Assembly: GCA_016792685.1 (NCBI GenBank) | Contig: JAEULQ010000111.1 | Coordinates: 1-33,986, forward strand | DNA: 33,986 nt | DNA from: Tabrizicola sp. | GTDB lineage: Bacteria > Pseudomonadota > Alphaproteobacteria > Rhodobacterales > Rhodobacteraceae | Reading direction: 5' to 3' | Shown: piece by piece, positions 7,257-15,651 of the stretch | Layout of the letters: each line of letters opens with the position of its first letter | Position numbering within the stretch: the stretch's first letter is position 1 | Position numbers and translations under genes: made by a program | The notes under the pieces: generated by a model | What the model was told of the DNA's origin: nothing | The model's database searches: none | What the model saw: only the letters and a program-made list of their open reading frames with translations

Positions 7257-8240
7257 ATGCAAAAACAACTCCTTGCTGCGGGCCTTCTGTTCAATGCGCT
7301 GCCAGCGCTGGCGGAAACTCCCGTCCTGACTGTCCTTACCTATGACAGCTTCACCTCGGAATGGGGCCCCGGCCCCGCGATCGAGAAGGCCTTTGAGGCA
7401 TCTTGCGCCTGCGACCTGCAGTTCATCCCGTCAGGCGACGGCGCCGCCCTTCTCGCCCGCGTCCAGCTTGAAGGCGCCGCGTCAGACGCCGACATCGTCC
7501 TCGGCCTCGACACCAGCCTCACCTCCGCGGCCGCTGCCACGCAACTCTTTGCGCCACATGGGAAAAATCCGACGGTCAACCTGCCCGTCGAATTCACTGA
7601 CCCGCTTTTCCTGCCCTTCGACTGGGGTTGGTTCGCCTTCGTCTTCGACAAGACCAAGACCGCCGAGGCCCCGAAAAGCTTTGAATCCCTCGCCGCCTCC
7701 GACCTGAAGATCGTCATCCAGGACCCCCGCAGCTCCACCCCGGGCCTCGGCCTCCTTCTCTGGGTCAAGGCAGCCTATGGCGACCGCGCCCCCGAGATCT
7801 GGACAGCCCTTGCTGACAATATCGTCACCGTCACCCCCGGCTGGTCCGAGGCTTACGGCCTCTTTCTCGAAGGCGAGGCCGACATGGTCCTGTCCTATAC
7901 CACCAGCCCGGCCTACCACCTGATCGCGGAAAGCGATGACACCAAGTCTGCCGCAATCTTCGATGAAGGCCACTACATGCAGATCGAAGTCGCCGGGAAA
8001 CTTGCCGCGACCGATCAGCCCGAACTTGCCGACAAATTCCTCGACTTCATGCTGACCGAGGCCTTCCAGTCGGTGATCCCCCAGACCAACTGGATGTACC
8101 CCGCCGTCACCCCGGCTGTCGGACTTCCCGAAGGTTTCGACACGTTCAAACCGGCCAAGTCGCTGCTCCTGGGCCCTGAGGATGCGTTGGCCACCCGTCA
8201 CGCGGCGCTGGGCGAATGGCAAGCCGCGCTCGCCCGCTAG
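7257..8240 (+). CDS. thiB: Thiamine ABC transporter substrate-binding protein
   Basis: This periplasmic binding protein captures thiamine and its phosphates and delivers them to the ThiPQ transporter. It is 327 residues, the family's normal size. Residues 1-19 (MQKQLLAAGLLFNALPALA) are a signal peptide with cleavage likely after ALA. The mature protein opens TPVLTVLTYDSFTSEWGPG, the typical ThiB start. It continues with SDADIVLGLDTS and FDWGWFAFVFD, and SYTTSPAYH is the ligand-site region. The ATG at 7257 with GGAG six bases upstream is preferred over the in-frame TTG at 7245. It lies behind a TPP riboswitch, so synthesis should fall when thiamine pyrophosphate is plentiful. thiP overlaps its 3' end by 25 bases. 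Confidence 0.96.
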   Translation: MQKQLLAAGLLFNALPALAETPVLTVLTYDSFTSEWGPGPAIEKAFEASCACDLQFIPSGDGAALLARVQLEGAASDADIVLGLDTSLTSAAAATQLFAPHGKNPTVNLPVEFTDPLFLPFDWGWFAFVFDKTKTAEAPKSFESLAASDLKIVIQDPRSSTPGLGLLLWVKAAYGDRAPEIWTALADNIVTVTPGWSEAYGLFLEGEADMVLSYTTSPAYHLIAESDDTKSAAIFDEGHYMQIEVAGKLAATDQPELADKFLDFMLTEAFQSVIPQTNWMYPAVTPAVGLPEGFDTFKPAKSLLLGPEDALATRHAALGEWQAALAR

Positions 8241-9760
8241 GCCTTGCGGCCCCAGCGCTGGCAGTCCTTCTGCTGGCGCTGGTCCTCGCCCCTCTGGCCA
8301 TGGTCGGCTGGCGGGGGGCGGGCCTTTCGCTTGGCCCGGCCGACTGGGCCGCCGTTCGTTTTTCGGTCACGCAAGCCATTCTTTCGGCTCTCTTTTCCAC
8401 GCTCCTCGCGATTCCGGTTGCCCGCGCCCTGGCCCGTCGCCACTTCCCTGGCCGCGGCGTCCTGATCACCCTGATGGGCGCGCCGTTCCTGCTTCCTGCG
8501 GTCGTCGCTGTCCTTGGACTTCTTGCCATCTTCGGCCGCTCCGGCCTCCTGAACTCAGCCCTTGACGCAATCGGCCTCCCCACGCTTTCGATCTACGGCC
8601 TTCACGGCGTCGTTCTGGCGCATGTCTTCCTGAACCTGCCCCTTGCCGTCCGGATGATCCTGCAAGGTTGGCAGGCCATCCCGGCCGAGCGGATCCGTCT
8701 GGCCCGCTCGCTTGGCTTCGGCCCGGCCGAGACCTTCCGCCACCTCGAACGCCCGATGCTGCGCGAGGTCCTGCCAGGGGTGGCGCTGGTGATCCTGGTC
8801 ATCTGCCTGACCAGCTTTGCCGTCGTGATCACCCTTGGCGGTGGACCCAAGGCGACGACGATCGAGCTTGCGATCTACCAGGCCGTCCGCTTCGAATTCG
8901 ATCTTGGCCGGGCTGCGGGCCTGGCGGCGGTTCAAGTCGGGGTCTGCGCACTGGCCGCCCTTGCCACCTGGGTCGTGACCCGTCCCACCGGCTTTGGTGC
9001 CGGGCTTGACCGGAGGCTGGAGCTTGACGCACCCCGGGGCTGGCGGCGCTGGGGAGATGGGATGGCACTGACGGCGGTCACCCTGTTCCTGACCCTGCCG
9101 CTGCTGGCGGTTGCGGCCCGTGGGTTGCCCGGCCTTTTCGATCTGCCCGCCTCGGTCCTGCCAGCAGCTGGCCGGTCGATTCTTGTGGCGCTGGTCTCAA
9201 CCGCTCTGACGACTGCCATCGCCCTGACCCTGGCGCTCGCCTCGGCCGTCCGGACAAGACCGCTGATCGAGGCCGCAGCCAGCCTGCCGCTTGCGACCTC
9301 GGGTCTGGTCCTGGGCACCGGGCTTTTCCTGATCGTCCAGCCGGTTGCACCGCCAATGACGCTGGCGCTTCCGGTCACGATCCTGGTCAACTGCGCCCTG
9401 ACCCTGCCCTATCTCTACCGAATCCTTCTGCCCGAGACGCGGGCGCTTCACGCCGATTTCGGCCGCCTTGCCGACAGTCTTTCCCTGACCGGCTGGCCGC
9501 GGCTGCGCTGGCTGATCCTGCCGCGCCTCGCCCGTCCGCTGGGCTTTGGCGCGGGGGTCGCAGCTGCGCTTTCGATGGGGGACCTCGGCGTGATCGCGCT
9601 TTTCGCAGGTGAGAACCAGGCGACCCTGCCGCTGGTCGTCGCGCAGTTGACCGGCGCCTACCGGATGGAGGCTGCCGCTGCTGCTGCGCTCATCCTCGTC
9701 ACCCTTTCCTTCGCCCTCTTCTGGGCCTGCGATGCCGGAGGCCGTCGTGCTGCAGCTTGA
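8216..9760 (+). CDS. thiP: Thiamine ABC transporter permease
   Basis: This 514-residue inner-membrane permease has the duplicated layout of ThiP: two halves, each of about six membrane spans. Each half has a cytoplasmic EAA-type loop that docks the ATPase. The first loop reads WQAIPAERIRLARSLGFGPA followed by a proline-containing RPMLREVLPG. The second, near residues 405-440, contains LHADFGRLADSLSLTGW and ILPRLARPLGFG. The start overlaps the end of thiB by 25 bases and the end overlaps thiQ by 29 bases, implying coupled translation. It imports thiamine or thiamine phosphates with ThiB and ThiQ and shares the TPP riboswitch control. Confidence 0.95.
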   Translation: MASRARPLGLAAPALAVLLLALVLAPLAMVGWRGAGLSLGPADWAAVRFSVTQAILSALFSTLLAIPVARALARRHFPGRGVLITLMGAPFLLPAVVAVLGLLAIFGRSGLLNSALDAIGLPTLSIYGLHGVVLAHVFLNLPLAVRMILQGWQAIPAERIRLARSLGFGPAETFRHLERPMLREVLPGVALVILVICLTSFAVVITLGGGPKATTIELAIYQAVRFEFDLGRAAGLAAVQVGVCALAALATWVVTRPTGFGAGLDRRLELDAPRGWRRWGDGMALTAVTLFLTLPLLAVAARGLPGLFDLPASVLPAAGRSILVALVSTALTTAIALTLALASAVRTRPLIEAAASLPLATSGLVLGTGLFLIVQPVAPPMTLALPVTILVNCALTLPYLYRILLPETRALHADFGRLADSLSLTGWPRLRWLILPRLARPLGFGAGVAAALSMGDLGVIALFAGENQATLPLVVAQLTGAYRMEAAAAAALILVTLSFALFWACDAGGRRAAA

Positions 9761-10445
9761 TCACCTCACCCTTGTCGAGGGCAGCTTCCGCCTTCAGGCC
9801 CACTGGTCCTGCGACCGGGGCAGCCGGATTGCGATCATGGGTCCGTCGGGGGCGGGCAAGTCGACGCTGCTTTCGGCGATCGCGGGTTTCTTCGCCCCGT
9901 CCGAGGGCCGCATCCTGTGGGAAGGGCAGGATCTGGGGCCCATTGCGCCGGGGGATCGCCCGATCACGATCCTGTTTCAGGACCAGAATCTCTTCCCGCA
10001 TCTGACAGTTGCGCAGAACCTTGGGCTTGGCTTGCGTCCGGACCTGCGATTGTCACCGGCCGAGCTTGTCCGGATTGACGAGGCCCTGTCCCGGGTCGGG
10101 CTTGCCAGTCTGGGCGGACGCCGCCCGGCGCAGCTTTCGGGCGGGCAAGCCAGTCGGGCGGCCTTGGCGCGGGCCTTGCTGCGGGCACGACCGATCCTGC
10201 TTCTGGACGAACCCTTTGCCGCGCTTGGCCCGGCCTTGCGGCAGGAGATGCTGGGGTTGGTGCGTGAGGTGGCCGACGAGACGGGCGCGACGGTCCTGAT
10301 GGTCACGCATGACCCTGCGGACGCACGGGCGCTTGGGGGGCACTTGGCCTTTGTTGCTGACGGAACCGTTGCGCCACCCCAGCCGACCGAGGCGCTGCTG
10401 CGCGATCCCCCCCCAGCCCTGCGGGCCTATCTGGGGGAAGAATGA
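9732..10445 (+). CDS. thiQ: Thiamine ABC transporter ATP-binding protein
   Basis: This 237-residue ABC ATPase powers the ThiBPQ importer from the cytoplasmic face. All nucleotide-site motifs are intact: Walker A GPSGAGKST near residue 37, Q-loop ILFQDQNLFPHL, signature LSGGQ, Walker B LLLDEPFAAL, and the switch histidine in MVTHDP. The single-domain length and position after thiP identify it as ThiQ rather than another importer ATPase. The ATG at 9732 lies inside thiP. It is the last gene of the operon and is followed directly by a strong terminator. Confidence 0.95.
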   Translation: MPEAVVLQLDHLTLVEGSFRLQAHWSCDRGSRIAIMGPSGAGKSTLLSAIAGFFAPSEGRILWEGQDLGPIAPGDRPITILFQDQNLFPHLTVAQNLGLGLRPDLRLSPAELVRIDEALSRVGLASLGGRRPAQLSGGQASRAALARALLRARPILLLDEPFAALGPALRQEMLGLVREVADETGATVLMVTHDPADARALGGHLAFVADGTVAPPQPTEALLRDPPPALRAYLGEE

Positions 10446-10474
10446 AAAAACCCCGCCGTTGGGCGGGGCTTTTT
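10445..10474. terminator. Bidirectional terminator between thiQ and petC
   Basis: CCCCGCC at 10451-10457 pairs with GGCGGGG at 10462-10468 around a GTTG loop. It is flanked by AAAAAA on the left and TTTTT on the right, so it can end transcription in both directions. It sits between the convergent thiQ and petC stop codons. Confidence 0.92.
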
Positions 10475-10494
10475 GTCTTGCGGAACCCTTAGGT

Positions 10495-11283
10495 TCAGGC
10501 GTGTTTCTTGCCCTTGATACCGGCCCAGATCCGCTTGTTGGTCAGGTACAGAAGCGTGGACAGGATGAGCAGGAAGATCACGCTGACAAAGCCGGCTTCC
10601 TTGCGGTCCATCAGCTTCGGCTCGGCGGCCCACATCAGGAAGGAGGCCACGTCCTCGGCCATATGATGGGTCGAGTTGTCGTGCCCGTCAGCATAGGTGA
10701 CCTGACCGTCCGAGAGCGGCGGGCCCATCGCGATCCAGCCGCCCGGGAAGGCATGGTTCTCATAGAAGGTCGAGCCGAATTCCTCTTTCGTCTCGCCGGT
10801 ATAGCCAGTGAGGATCGAATAGATGTATTCCGGTCCGCCCATGCCGTTGACGAGCTGGCTCAGACCCGTGCCATAGGGGCCGTGGAAGCCGGCGCGTGCC
10901 TTGGCCATAAGCGACAGGTCAGGTGCGCCCGCGCCGGTGTTGGCCGGGAAGTTGTCGGTCGGCAGGCCCTCGCGGTCTTCGCCGGTTTCCTTGTCGGTCA
11001 CCGTGAACTGCTTGGCATAGGCCCGGACCTGGTCTTCCGGCAGGCCGGGGCCGCCTTCGTCCGACAGCGTCCGGATCGGAACGTATTTCAGCCCGTGGCA
11101 GCCCGCGCAGACCTCGGTGAAGACCTGAAGACCACGCTGCAGCTGGAACTGGTCGAACTTGCCGAACGGGCCTTCGTGGGCGAAGGCCACGTCCTCGACA
11201 TGGGCCTCTTCACCGGCGGCAAGGGCGCCGCCAGCAGTCAGGGTCAGGGCCGATGCGGCGATGAGTGCGATGTTACGGAACAT
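10495..11283 (-). CDS. petC: Cytochrome c1 of the bc1 complex
   Basis: This 262-residue protein is the membrane-anchored c-type cytochrome that takes electrons from the Rieske protein and passes them to soluble or membrane cytochromes c. A signal peptide (about residues 1-22, ending GGALA) precedes the mature N-terminus. The haem-attachment motif CAGCH is at residues 59-63, and RTLSDEGGP and [10 protein letters not shown] are characteristic c1 segments. The single C-terminal anchor is [20 protein letters not shown], followed by a positively charged tail. The ATG at 11283 begins the signal peptide. It is the third gene of petABC (also named fbcFBC), 13 bases after petB. Confidence 0.97.
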   Translation of the reverse strand: MFRNIALIAASALTLTAGGALAAGEEAHVEDVAFAHEGPFGKFDQFQLQRGLQVFTEVCAGCHGLKYVPIRTLSDEGGPGLPEDQVRAYAKQFTVTDKETGEDREGLPTDNFPANTGAGAPDLSLMAKARAGFHGPYGTGLSQLVNGMGGPEYIYSILTGYTGETKEEFGSTFYENHAFPGGWIAMGPPLSDGQVTYADGHDNSTHHMAEDVASFLMWAAEPKLMDRKEAGFVSVIFLLILSTLLYLTNKRIWAGIKGKKHA

Positions 11284-11296
11284 GATCAGTTTCCTC

Positions 11297-12619
11297 TCAC
11301 TCGGCCGGATGGGTCTTGGAGCCGTAATGGGCATTGAAGTCTTCCTCGATCGTCGCGGGCTGGGCCAGCGGCTTCTCGATCACGCCCAGCAGCGGCAGGA
11401 TGACCAGGAAGTAGGCGAACCAGTAGGCCGAGGCGATCAGCGAGATCGTGGCATAGGGCTCTTCCGCCGGCATCGCGCCGCACCACATCAGCACGACAAA
11501 GTCGATGCAAAGCAGGGCGAACCACCACTTGAACATCGGGCGATAGCGGCCCGAGCGCACCGAGGAGGTGTCGAGCCAGGGCGCCAGCGCCATGACCGCG
11601 ATCGCGCCGAACATCGCCAGCACGCCGAAGAACTTGGCGTCGATGATGCCGAACGACAGCCAGTTGGCCGCGATCACGACCCAGACGTCGCCGGTGAAGG
11701 CGCGCAGGATCGCGTAGAACGGCAGGAAGTACCATTCCGGCACGATATGCGCGGGTGTCGCCAGCGGGTTCGCTTCGATGTAGTTGTCGGGGTGGCCCAG
11801 GTAGTTCGGCATGAAGCCAACGATGGCAAAGAAGACTGCCAGGATCACGGCAAGGGCGAAGACGTCCTTGATGACGTAGTAGGGCCAGAACGGCACGGTA
11901 TCGCGCTCGGCCTCTTCCTTGCTGCCACGGCGGACTTCAACACCCGTCGGGTTGTTGTTGCCGGTGGTGTGGAAAGCCCAGATGTGGACGGCGACCAGCG
12001 CCGCGATCACGAACGGGAGCAGGTAGTGCAGCGAGAAGAAGCGGTTCAGCGTGGCGTTGTCCACCGCCGGTCCGCCCAGAAGCCAGGTCTGGATCGGCTC
12101 GCCGATGCCCGGGATCGCGCCGAAGAGGCCGGTGATCACGGTCGCACCCCAGAAGGACATCTGGCCCCAGGGCAGGACATAGCCCATGAAGGCAGTGCCC
12201 ATCATCAAGAGATAGATGATCATGCCGACGATCCAGGTGATCTCGCGCGGGGCCTTGTAGCTGCCGTAGTAGAGGCCGCGGAAGATGTGCAGATAGACGG
12301 CGAAGAAGAACAGCGACGCGCCGTTCATGTGCAGGTAGCGGATGAAGTAGCCGGCGTTCACGTCGCGCATGATGTGTTCGATCGAGGCGAAGGCCTTGTC
12401 GACATGCGGGGTGTAGTGCATCGCCAGGATGATGCCGGTGACGATCTGCAGCGCCAGGCAGAAGGTCAGGATGATGCCCCAGATCCACATCCAGTTCAGG
12501 TTCTTGGGCGTGGGGATCATGATGGTGTCGTACAAGAGTCCGACGATGGGCAGCCGCTTGTGCAGCCAGCGCTCACCACTGGTCTTGGGTTCGTAATGGT
12601 CGTGCGGGATTCCGGCCAT
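11297..12619 (-). CDS. petB: Cytochrome b of the bc1 complex
   Basis: This 440-residue integral membrane subunit carries two b haems and both quinone sites. The paired haem histidines are visible in [20 protein letters not shown] and in [20 protein letters not shown], each pair 13-14 residues apart. The Qo-site PEWY motif is intact ([15 protein letters not shown]), as is the cd1-helix region [17 protein letters not shown]. The length suits an alphaproteobacterial one-piece cytochrome b with a C-terminal eighth-helix region. It starts 11 bases after the petA stop. Nothing unusual such as an inhibitor-resistance change is evident by eye. Confidence 0.98.
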   Translation of the reverse strand: MAGIPHDHYEPKTSGERWLHKRLPIVGLLYDTIMIPTPKNLNWMWIWGIILTFCLALQIVTGIILAMHYTPHVDKAFASIEHIMRDVNAGYFIRYLHMNGASLFFFAVYLHIFRGLYYGSYKAPREITWIVGMIIYLLMMGTAFMGYVLPWGQMSFWGATVITGLFGAIPGIGEPIQTWLLGGPAVDNATLNRFFSLHYLLPFVIAALVAVHIWAFHTTGNNNPTGVEVRRGSKEEAERDTVPFWPYYVIKDVFALAVILAVFFAIVGFMPNYLGHPDNYIEANPLATPAHIVPEWYFLPFYAILRAFTGDVWVVIAANWLSFGIIDAKFFGVLAMFGAIAVMALAPWLDTSSVRSGRYRPMFKWWFALLCIDFVVLMWCGAMPAEEPYATISLIASAYWFAYFLVILPLLGVIEKPLAQPATIEEDFNAHYGSKTHPAE

Positions 12620-12630
12620 GATTTTTGTCC

Positions 12631-13203
12631 TTACCCAAGCTTGATCGTGGTTTCGTCGAAGAAGGTCGCGACCGGCACCGGCAGGTTCCGGGGCGCGGGC
12701 CCTTTGCGGATGCGGCCGGCGGTGTCGTAGTGCGAGCCGTGGCAGGGGCAGAACCAGCCGCCGAATTCACCAGCGCCATCGCCCAGCGGCACGCAGCCGA
12801 GGTGGGTGCAGACGCCCATCATGACCAGCCATTCGCCCGCTTCGTCCAGCGTGCGGTTGGCATCCGAGGCATCGGTGCCCGGCTTGTTCGCGTTTTCGGA
12901 TCCGACATCGGGAAGATCGGTCAGCGCGGTGGTGCGGGCGGCCTCGATCTCTTCGGGGCTGCGGCGGCGGATGAAGACCGGCTTGCCGAGCCATTTCACC
13001 GTCAGTTGCGTGCCAACCTCGACGGCCGAGACATCGACCATGATCGAGGCAAGCGCCCGGGTATCGGCCGAGGGGTTCATCTGATTGACCAAAGGCCAGA
13101 CGGCGGCACCTGTGGCCACCACTCCGGCACCTGCGGTCGCGTAGTACAGGAAATCCCGCCGAGTGCCTTCGCCGGTGCCTGCGTGATCGTCTGCGTGGGA
13201 CAC
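12631..13203 (-). CDS. petA: Ubiquinol-cytochrome c reductase iron-sulfur (Rieske) subunit
   Basis: This 190-residue Rieske protein oxidises ubiquinol at the Qo site of bc1. The N-terminus carries a twin-arginine-type signal ([20 protein letters not shown]) that stays as the membrane anchor. The 2Fe-2S ligands lie in CTHLGC and [20 protein letters not shown] after the anchor is the flexible hinge region. The start is a GTG at 13203 with GGAGAGG upstream; the longer open frame has no matching family sequence. It is first in petABC, with a promoter expected in the 180 bases before it, where I could not pick a clear -35/-10 pair. Confidence 0.97.
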   Translation of the reverse strand: MSHADDHAGTGEGTRRDFLYYATAGAGVVATGAAVWPLVNQMNPSADTRALASIMVDVSAVEVGTQLTVKWLGKPVFIRRRSPEEIEAARTTALTDLPDVGSENANKPGTDASDANRTLDEAGEWLVMMGVCTHLGCVPLGDGAGEFGGWFCPCHGSHYDTAGRIRKGPAPRNLPVPVATFFDETTIKLG

Positions 13204-13383
13204 GAGAACCTCTCCCCTTTCGGGCCGGTGGACGCCAGCCCATATGACTTGAGGGGCCGTGGAAATCCACGCCCCGCCGGGCGCGTGTTTAGCCAAGCCT
13301 TGCGGCCTCGTCCAGCGGACAAAGGCGCGCAGGCCGGGGAAATTATGCGCCCGAAGGGAAGTTGTGGCTCTGGGGTCGCGGGC

Positions 13384-13992
13384 TCAGGCGGGCACGGCGG
13401 TCGCGCGGAAGGACGGGCGGTCGCCAATTCCGTCCAGCCAGGCCGCGAGGACGGGATGTCCCGCCCGCCAGTTCCGGTCCGCATGCCGGAGGTCGAGGTA
13501 GAAGAGCGCGCAGGCCATGGCGAGCTGACCCATGTCGATCGGTCCGGAAAGATGGCTCATCCAGCGGGCTTCGACGGCTTCAAGCGCCCGGAGAATCTTT
13601 TGCCACTGCGCATCCGCCCAGACGGCCGAGCGGCTGGCTTCGGGGCGGACATGGAACTCGTAGCGGATCAGGACGGCCGCCTCGGCAATGCCATCGGCCG
13701 TCGCTTCCAGGACCAGCGTATCCCAGAGTCGCGGAGCCGCAGGATAAAGCCCGGCTTTCAGCGTTTCATCCAGGTACCGGCAGATTACCCGGCTGTCGTA
13801 GAGCGTGGGGCCGTCGCCGCGTTCCAGCGCAGGGATCTTGCCCAGCGGATTGCGGTCGATGGGCATGGTGCCGGGATCGAGAGGGCTGCCAGAGGCCGGA
13901 ATCAATTCGACCCGGTCGGTGGCGCGGGTTTCGTGCAAGAGGACCATGACCTTGCGGACGAAGGGCGAAGCCGGAGCGTGGTAGAGTTTCAT
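13384..13992 (-). CDS. Glutathione S-transferase family protein
   Basis: This 202-residue GST has an N-terminal thioredoxin domain (MKLYHAPASPFVRKVMVLLHE, with the Ser of PASPF at the catalytic position). LGKIPALERGDG carries the cis-Pro, and the glutathione-binding DSR segment is TLYDSRVICRYLDE. The helical domain holds GPIDMGQLAMACALFYLDLR near the usual N-cap position. The ATG at 13992 overlaps the stop of the preceding gene by 4 bases (ATGA), so the two are coupled. It lies upstream of petABC on the same strand, with a 180-base gap. The substrate is unknown. Confidence 0.92.
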   Translation of the reverse strand: MKLYHAPASPFVRKVMVLLHETRATDRVELIPASGSPLDPGTMPIDRNPLGKIPALERGDGPTLYDSRVICRYLDETLKAGLYPAAPRLWDTLVLEATADGIAEAAVLIRYEFHVRPEASRSAVWADAQWQKILRALEAVEARWMSHLSGPIDMGQLAMACALFYLDLRHADRNWRAGHPVLAAWLDGIGDRPSFRATAVPA

Positions 13993-14294
13993 TCGTCGCG
14001 GCTCCGCAAACGGAAGCGGGCCATGGCGCTGGCGTCGACTTCCCAGGTGCGCCCACGGAAGCGGATCACCCGGCGCAGGCGGGCGCTGGCGTTGGTCTGG
14101 CGATCCTCGGCGCGGTCGGCAGGCCGGTGCAGGGAAAGTCCTTCGCCAAGGTCGTCCAGCGCGTCCTCGGCCCGCTGGTCGGTGCGGCCCGGATGCGTGG
14201 CGTTCCGCAGAAACCGGGTCAGAGCGTAACTCGTCGTTGCGACCAGTCCGATGCGGACGACGACAGGCAGCAGCGGGGCAAGGGGCAGGGGCAT
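13989..14294 (-). CDS. Small hypothetical protein with N-terminal membrane segment
   Basis: This 101-residue protein matches no family I recognise. Residues about 3-25 (PLAPLLPVVVRIGLVATTSY) form one hydrophobic segment. A polar, arginine-rich remainder includes RRVIRFRGRTWEVDASAMAR, which may be a small beta-rich cytoplasmic domain. A GGAGG lies seven bases before the ATG at 14294, and the stop overlaps the GST start, so the gene is very probably real. A three-armed inverted repeat lies 70-130 bases upstream. Confidence 0.75.
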   Translation of the reverse strand: MPLPLAPLLPVVVRIGLVATTSYALTRFLRNATHPGRTDQRAEDALDDLGEGLSLHRPADRAEDRQTNASARLRRVIRFRGRTWEVDASAMARFRLRSRDE

Positions 14295-14362
14295 GGCGAC
14301 CTCCGGTCAAGGCTGGCGGACTTTAGGGCCGGAGTGGGCCGGGTGTAAACGGGCAAGGGCAG

Positions 14363-14421
14363 CTGTCCACGCAGGACAGGTATCCAGCCCGCAATGATAT
14401 CAGTGGCTTGGCCGTGGACAG
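14363..14421. repeat. Three-armed inverted repeat (alternative hairpins)
   Basis: CTGTCCACG at 14363-14371 can pair with the nearby GGACAG at 14374-14379 or with the distant CGTGGACAG at 14413-14421 (9 bp, perfect). The two pairings exclude each other. The element lies in the gap between two minus-strand genes. Confidence 0.55.
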
Positions 14422-14431
14422 TCACGAAGAT

Positions 14432-14938
14432 TTAACGATTGCCACCGGATGTACCTGGTTGGACCGGGCCATCCCGGAGGCTCAGCCAGTCGTTCACGGC
14501 CTCGGCCATCTGCTCGGGACGACTGCCGCTTGTGTAATAGGTGGTGAAGGGAACGGTCTGATCCGGGTCCTGCAGGCGTAGCTCCATGCGGTAGGTCGTC
14601 CCTTCGCTGTCCCTGCTGATCCCGACATGGGCCCCGTCCACGCGGTCGAGTGCAAAGTCTTCGCGTGACAGCCCCAGTACCGAGCGGCTGACGCGGGTCA
14701 GCCGACCTGCATCTCGGTCAAAGGTCAGCCGGACCCGCCTGACCATCAGCGCACCGATCAGCAGCGGGACGCCGACGCCGATGAGGCCCATCAGGACGCC
14801 GCCCAATATCAGGCCCGCGCCGAACATCGCCATGCTGCCGACAAGAAAGCCCAGGGCCATGGCGATCATCATGATGCCGATCAGCCGGGGCCGGTCCTCG
14901 ATCATCAGAAGCGCTTCGCTGCGATGGATGACCTTCAT
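14432..14938 (-). CDS. Hypothetical membrane protein
   Basis: This 168-residue protein has two adjacent hydrophobic helices at about residues 19-68 (IGIMMIAMALGFLVGSMAMF, then a glycine-rich second span ending in LLIGALMV). They are followed by a soluble domain of about 100 residues that looks beta-rich: VRRVRLTFDRDAGRLTRVSR, then YRMELRLQDPDQTVPFTTYY. Proteins of this layout are often bacterial PH-like or unknown-function membrane proteins, but I do not recognise this one. The ATG at 14938 lies 9 bases after the stop of the FMN-binding gene, so they may be co-transcribed. Confidence 0.75.
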   Translation of the reverse strand: MKVIHRSEALLMIEDRPRLIGIMMIAMALGFLVGSMAMFGAGLILGGVLMGLIGVGVPLLIGALMVRRVRLTFDRDAGRLTRVSRSVLGLSREDFALDRVDGAHVGISRDSEGTTYRMELRLQDPDQTVPFTTYYTSGSRPEQMAEAVNDWLSLRDGPVQPGTSGGNR

Positions 14939-14947
14939 CTCGGCCTC

Positions 14948-15568
14948 TCATATCCCTTCGCGGATCAGGGCCGCAATCGCCTGGGCCGAGGCATCGCCCC
15001 GCGACAGCGCCTCGGCCGCGCGGGCGCGAAGGTCGGGGGCCTTGTTCTGGTTCAGCTTCCAGGTGCCGTCGACCGAGGCCACCTGGAAGCGGAAGGGCAG
15101 GATCATCCGCATCATCCTTGGCATGGCGCCTTCGGTCATCTTGGCGCTGGTCCAGGGCCGTTTGCCAGCAATCCGGCCCTCATGTTCGGCGGAGAGCGCA
15201 TCGACATGCGGGCGAAGCGCGTCGTCGGGCAGCGGCTCCAAGGTTCCGCGGAGATGGACGGCGATGTAGTTCCAGGTTGGAACCTGATCGGGGACCTGTT
15301 CGTGCGGGCCGTACCAGTCGGGCGAGATATAGGTATCCGGCCCGGCCACGGCGATCAGCGCGGGCAGGGGAAGCCCGGCGCGGGCGATGGGATTGGACCG
15401 GGCCAGATGCAGTTCGGCAAAGCTTGCGTCCTCGTTCAGCAGGAAAGGGACATGGGCCGCGAGCGGACCCTCGGGGCCGTTCACCGTCAGAACACCGAAA
15501 CCGCGGGCGCGGGCGAAGGCCAGGTTCCGGTCACGGGGTTCCTGGCGGAAGGCGGGATTGGGATGCAT
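14948..15568 (-). CDS. FMN-binding negative transcriptional regulator (PaiB-like)
   Basis: This 206-residue split-barrel flavin-binding protein is of the PaiB family, named for the B. subtilis PaiB repressor of sporulation and protease genes. Many bacterial members may simply be flavin-dependent detoxification proteins. The start MHPNPAFRQEP is the typical opening (M-x-x-P-x-F). PLAAHVPFLLNE, YISPDWYGPHEQVPTWNY-like (here split as VPDQVPTWNYIAVHLRG), and LNQNKAPDLRARAAEAL are the recognised blocks. The ATG at 15568 is chosen from these; the longer frame runs into palindromic DNA. It stands behind the palindrome pair at 15602-15642. Confidence 0.9.
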   Translation of the reverse strand: MHPNPAFRQEPRDRNLAFARARGFGVLTVNGPEGPLAAHVPFLLNEDASFAELHLARSNPIARAGLPLPALIAVAGPDTYISPDWYGPHEQVPDQVPTWNYIAVHLRGTLEPLPDDALRPHVDALSAEHEGRIAGKRPWTSAKMTEGAMPRMMRMILPFRFQVASVDGTWKLNQNKAPDLRARAAEALSRGDASAQAIAALIREGI

Positions 15569-15601
15569 CTGATTCTTTCCGGGCTCGTGTACCGGGCAGG
15601 A

Positions 15602-15642
15602 CAAAACCCTTCGAAGGGTTTTGCAAATCCTTTCGAAAGGAT
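15602..15642. repeat. Two tandem TTCGAA-centred palindromes
   Basis: A perfect 22-bp palindrome (15602-15623, CAAAACCCTTCGAAGGGTTT plus TG) is followed three bases later by a perfect 16-bp one (15627-15642, ATCCTTTCGAAAGGAT). It lies between two minus-strand genes. The architecture matches the triple palindrome at 1763-1827, though the stem sequences differ. Confidence 0.8.
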
Positions 15643-15651
15643 CTGACCCTT

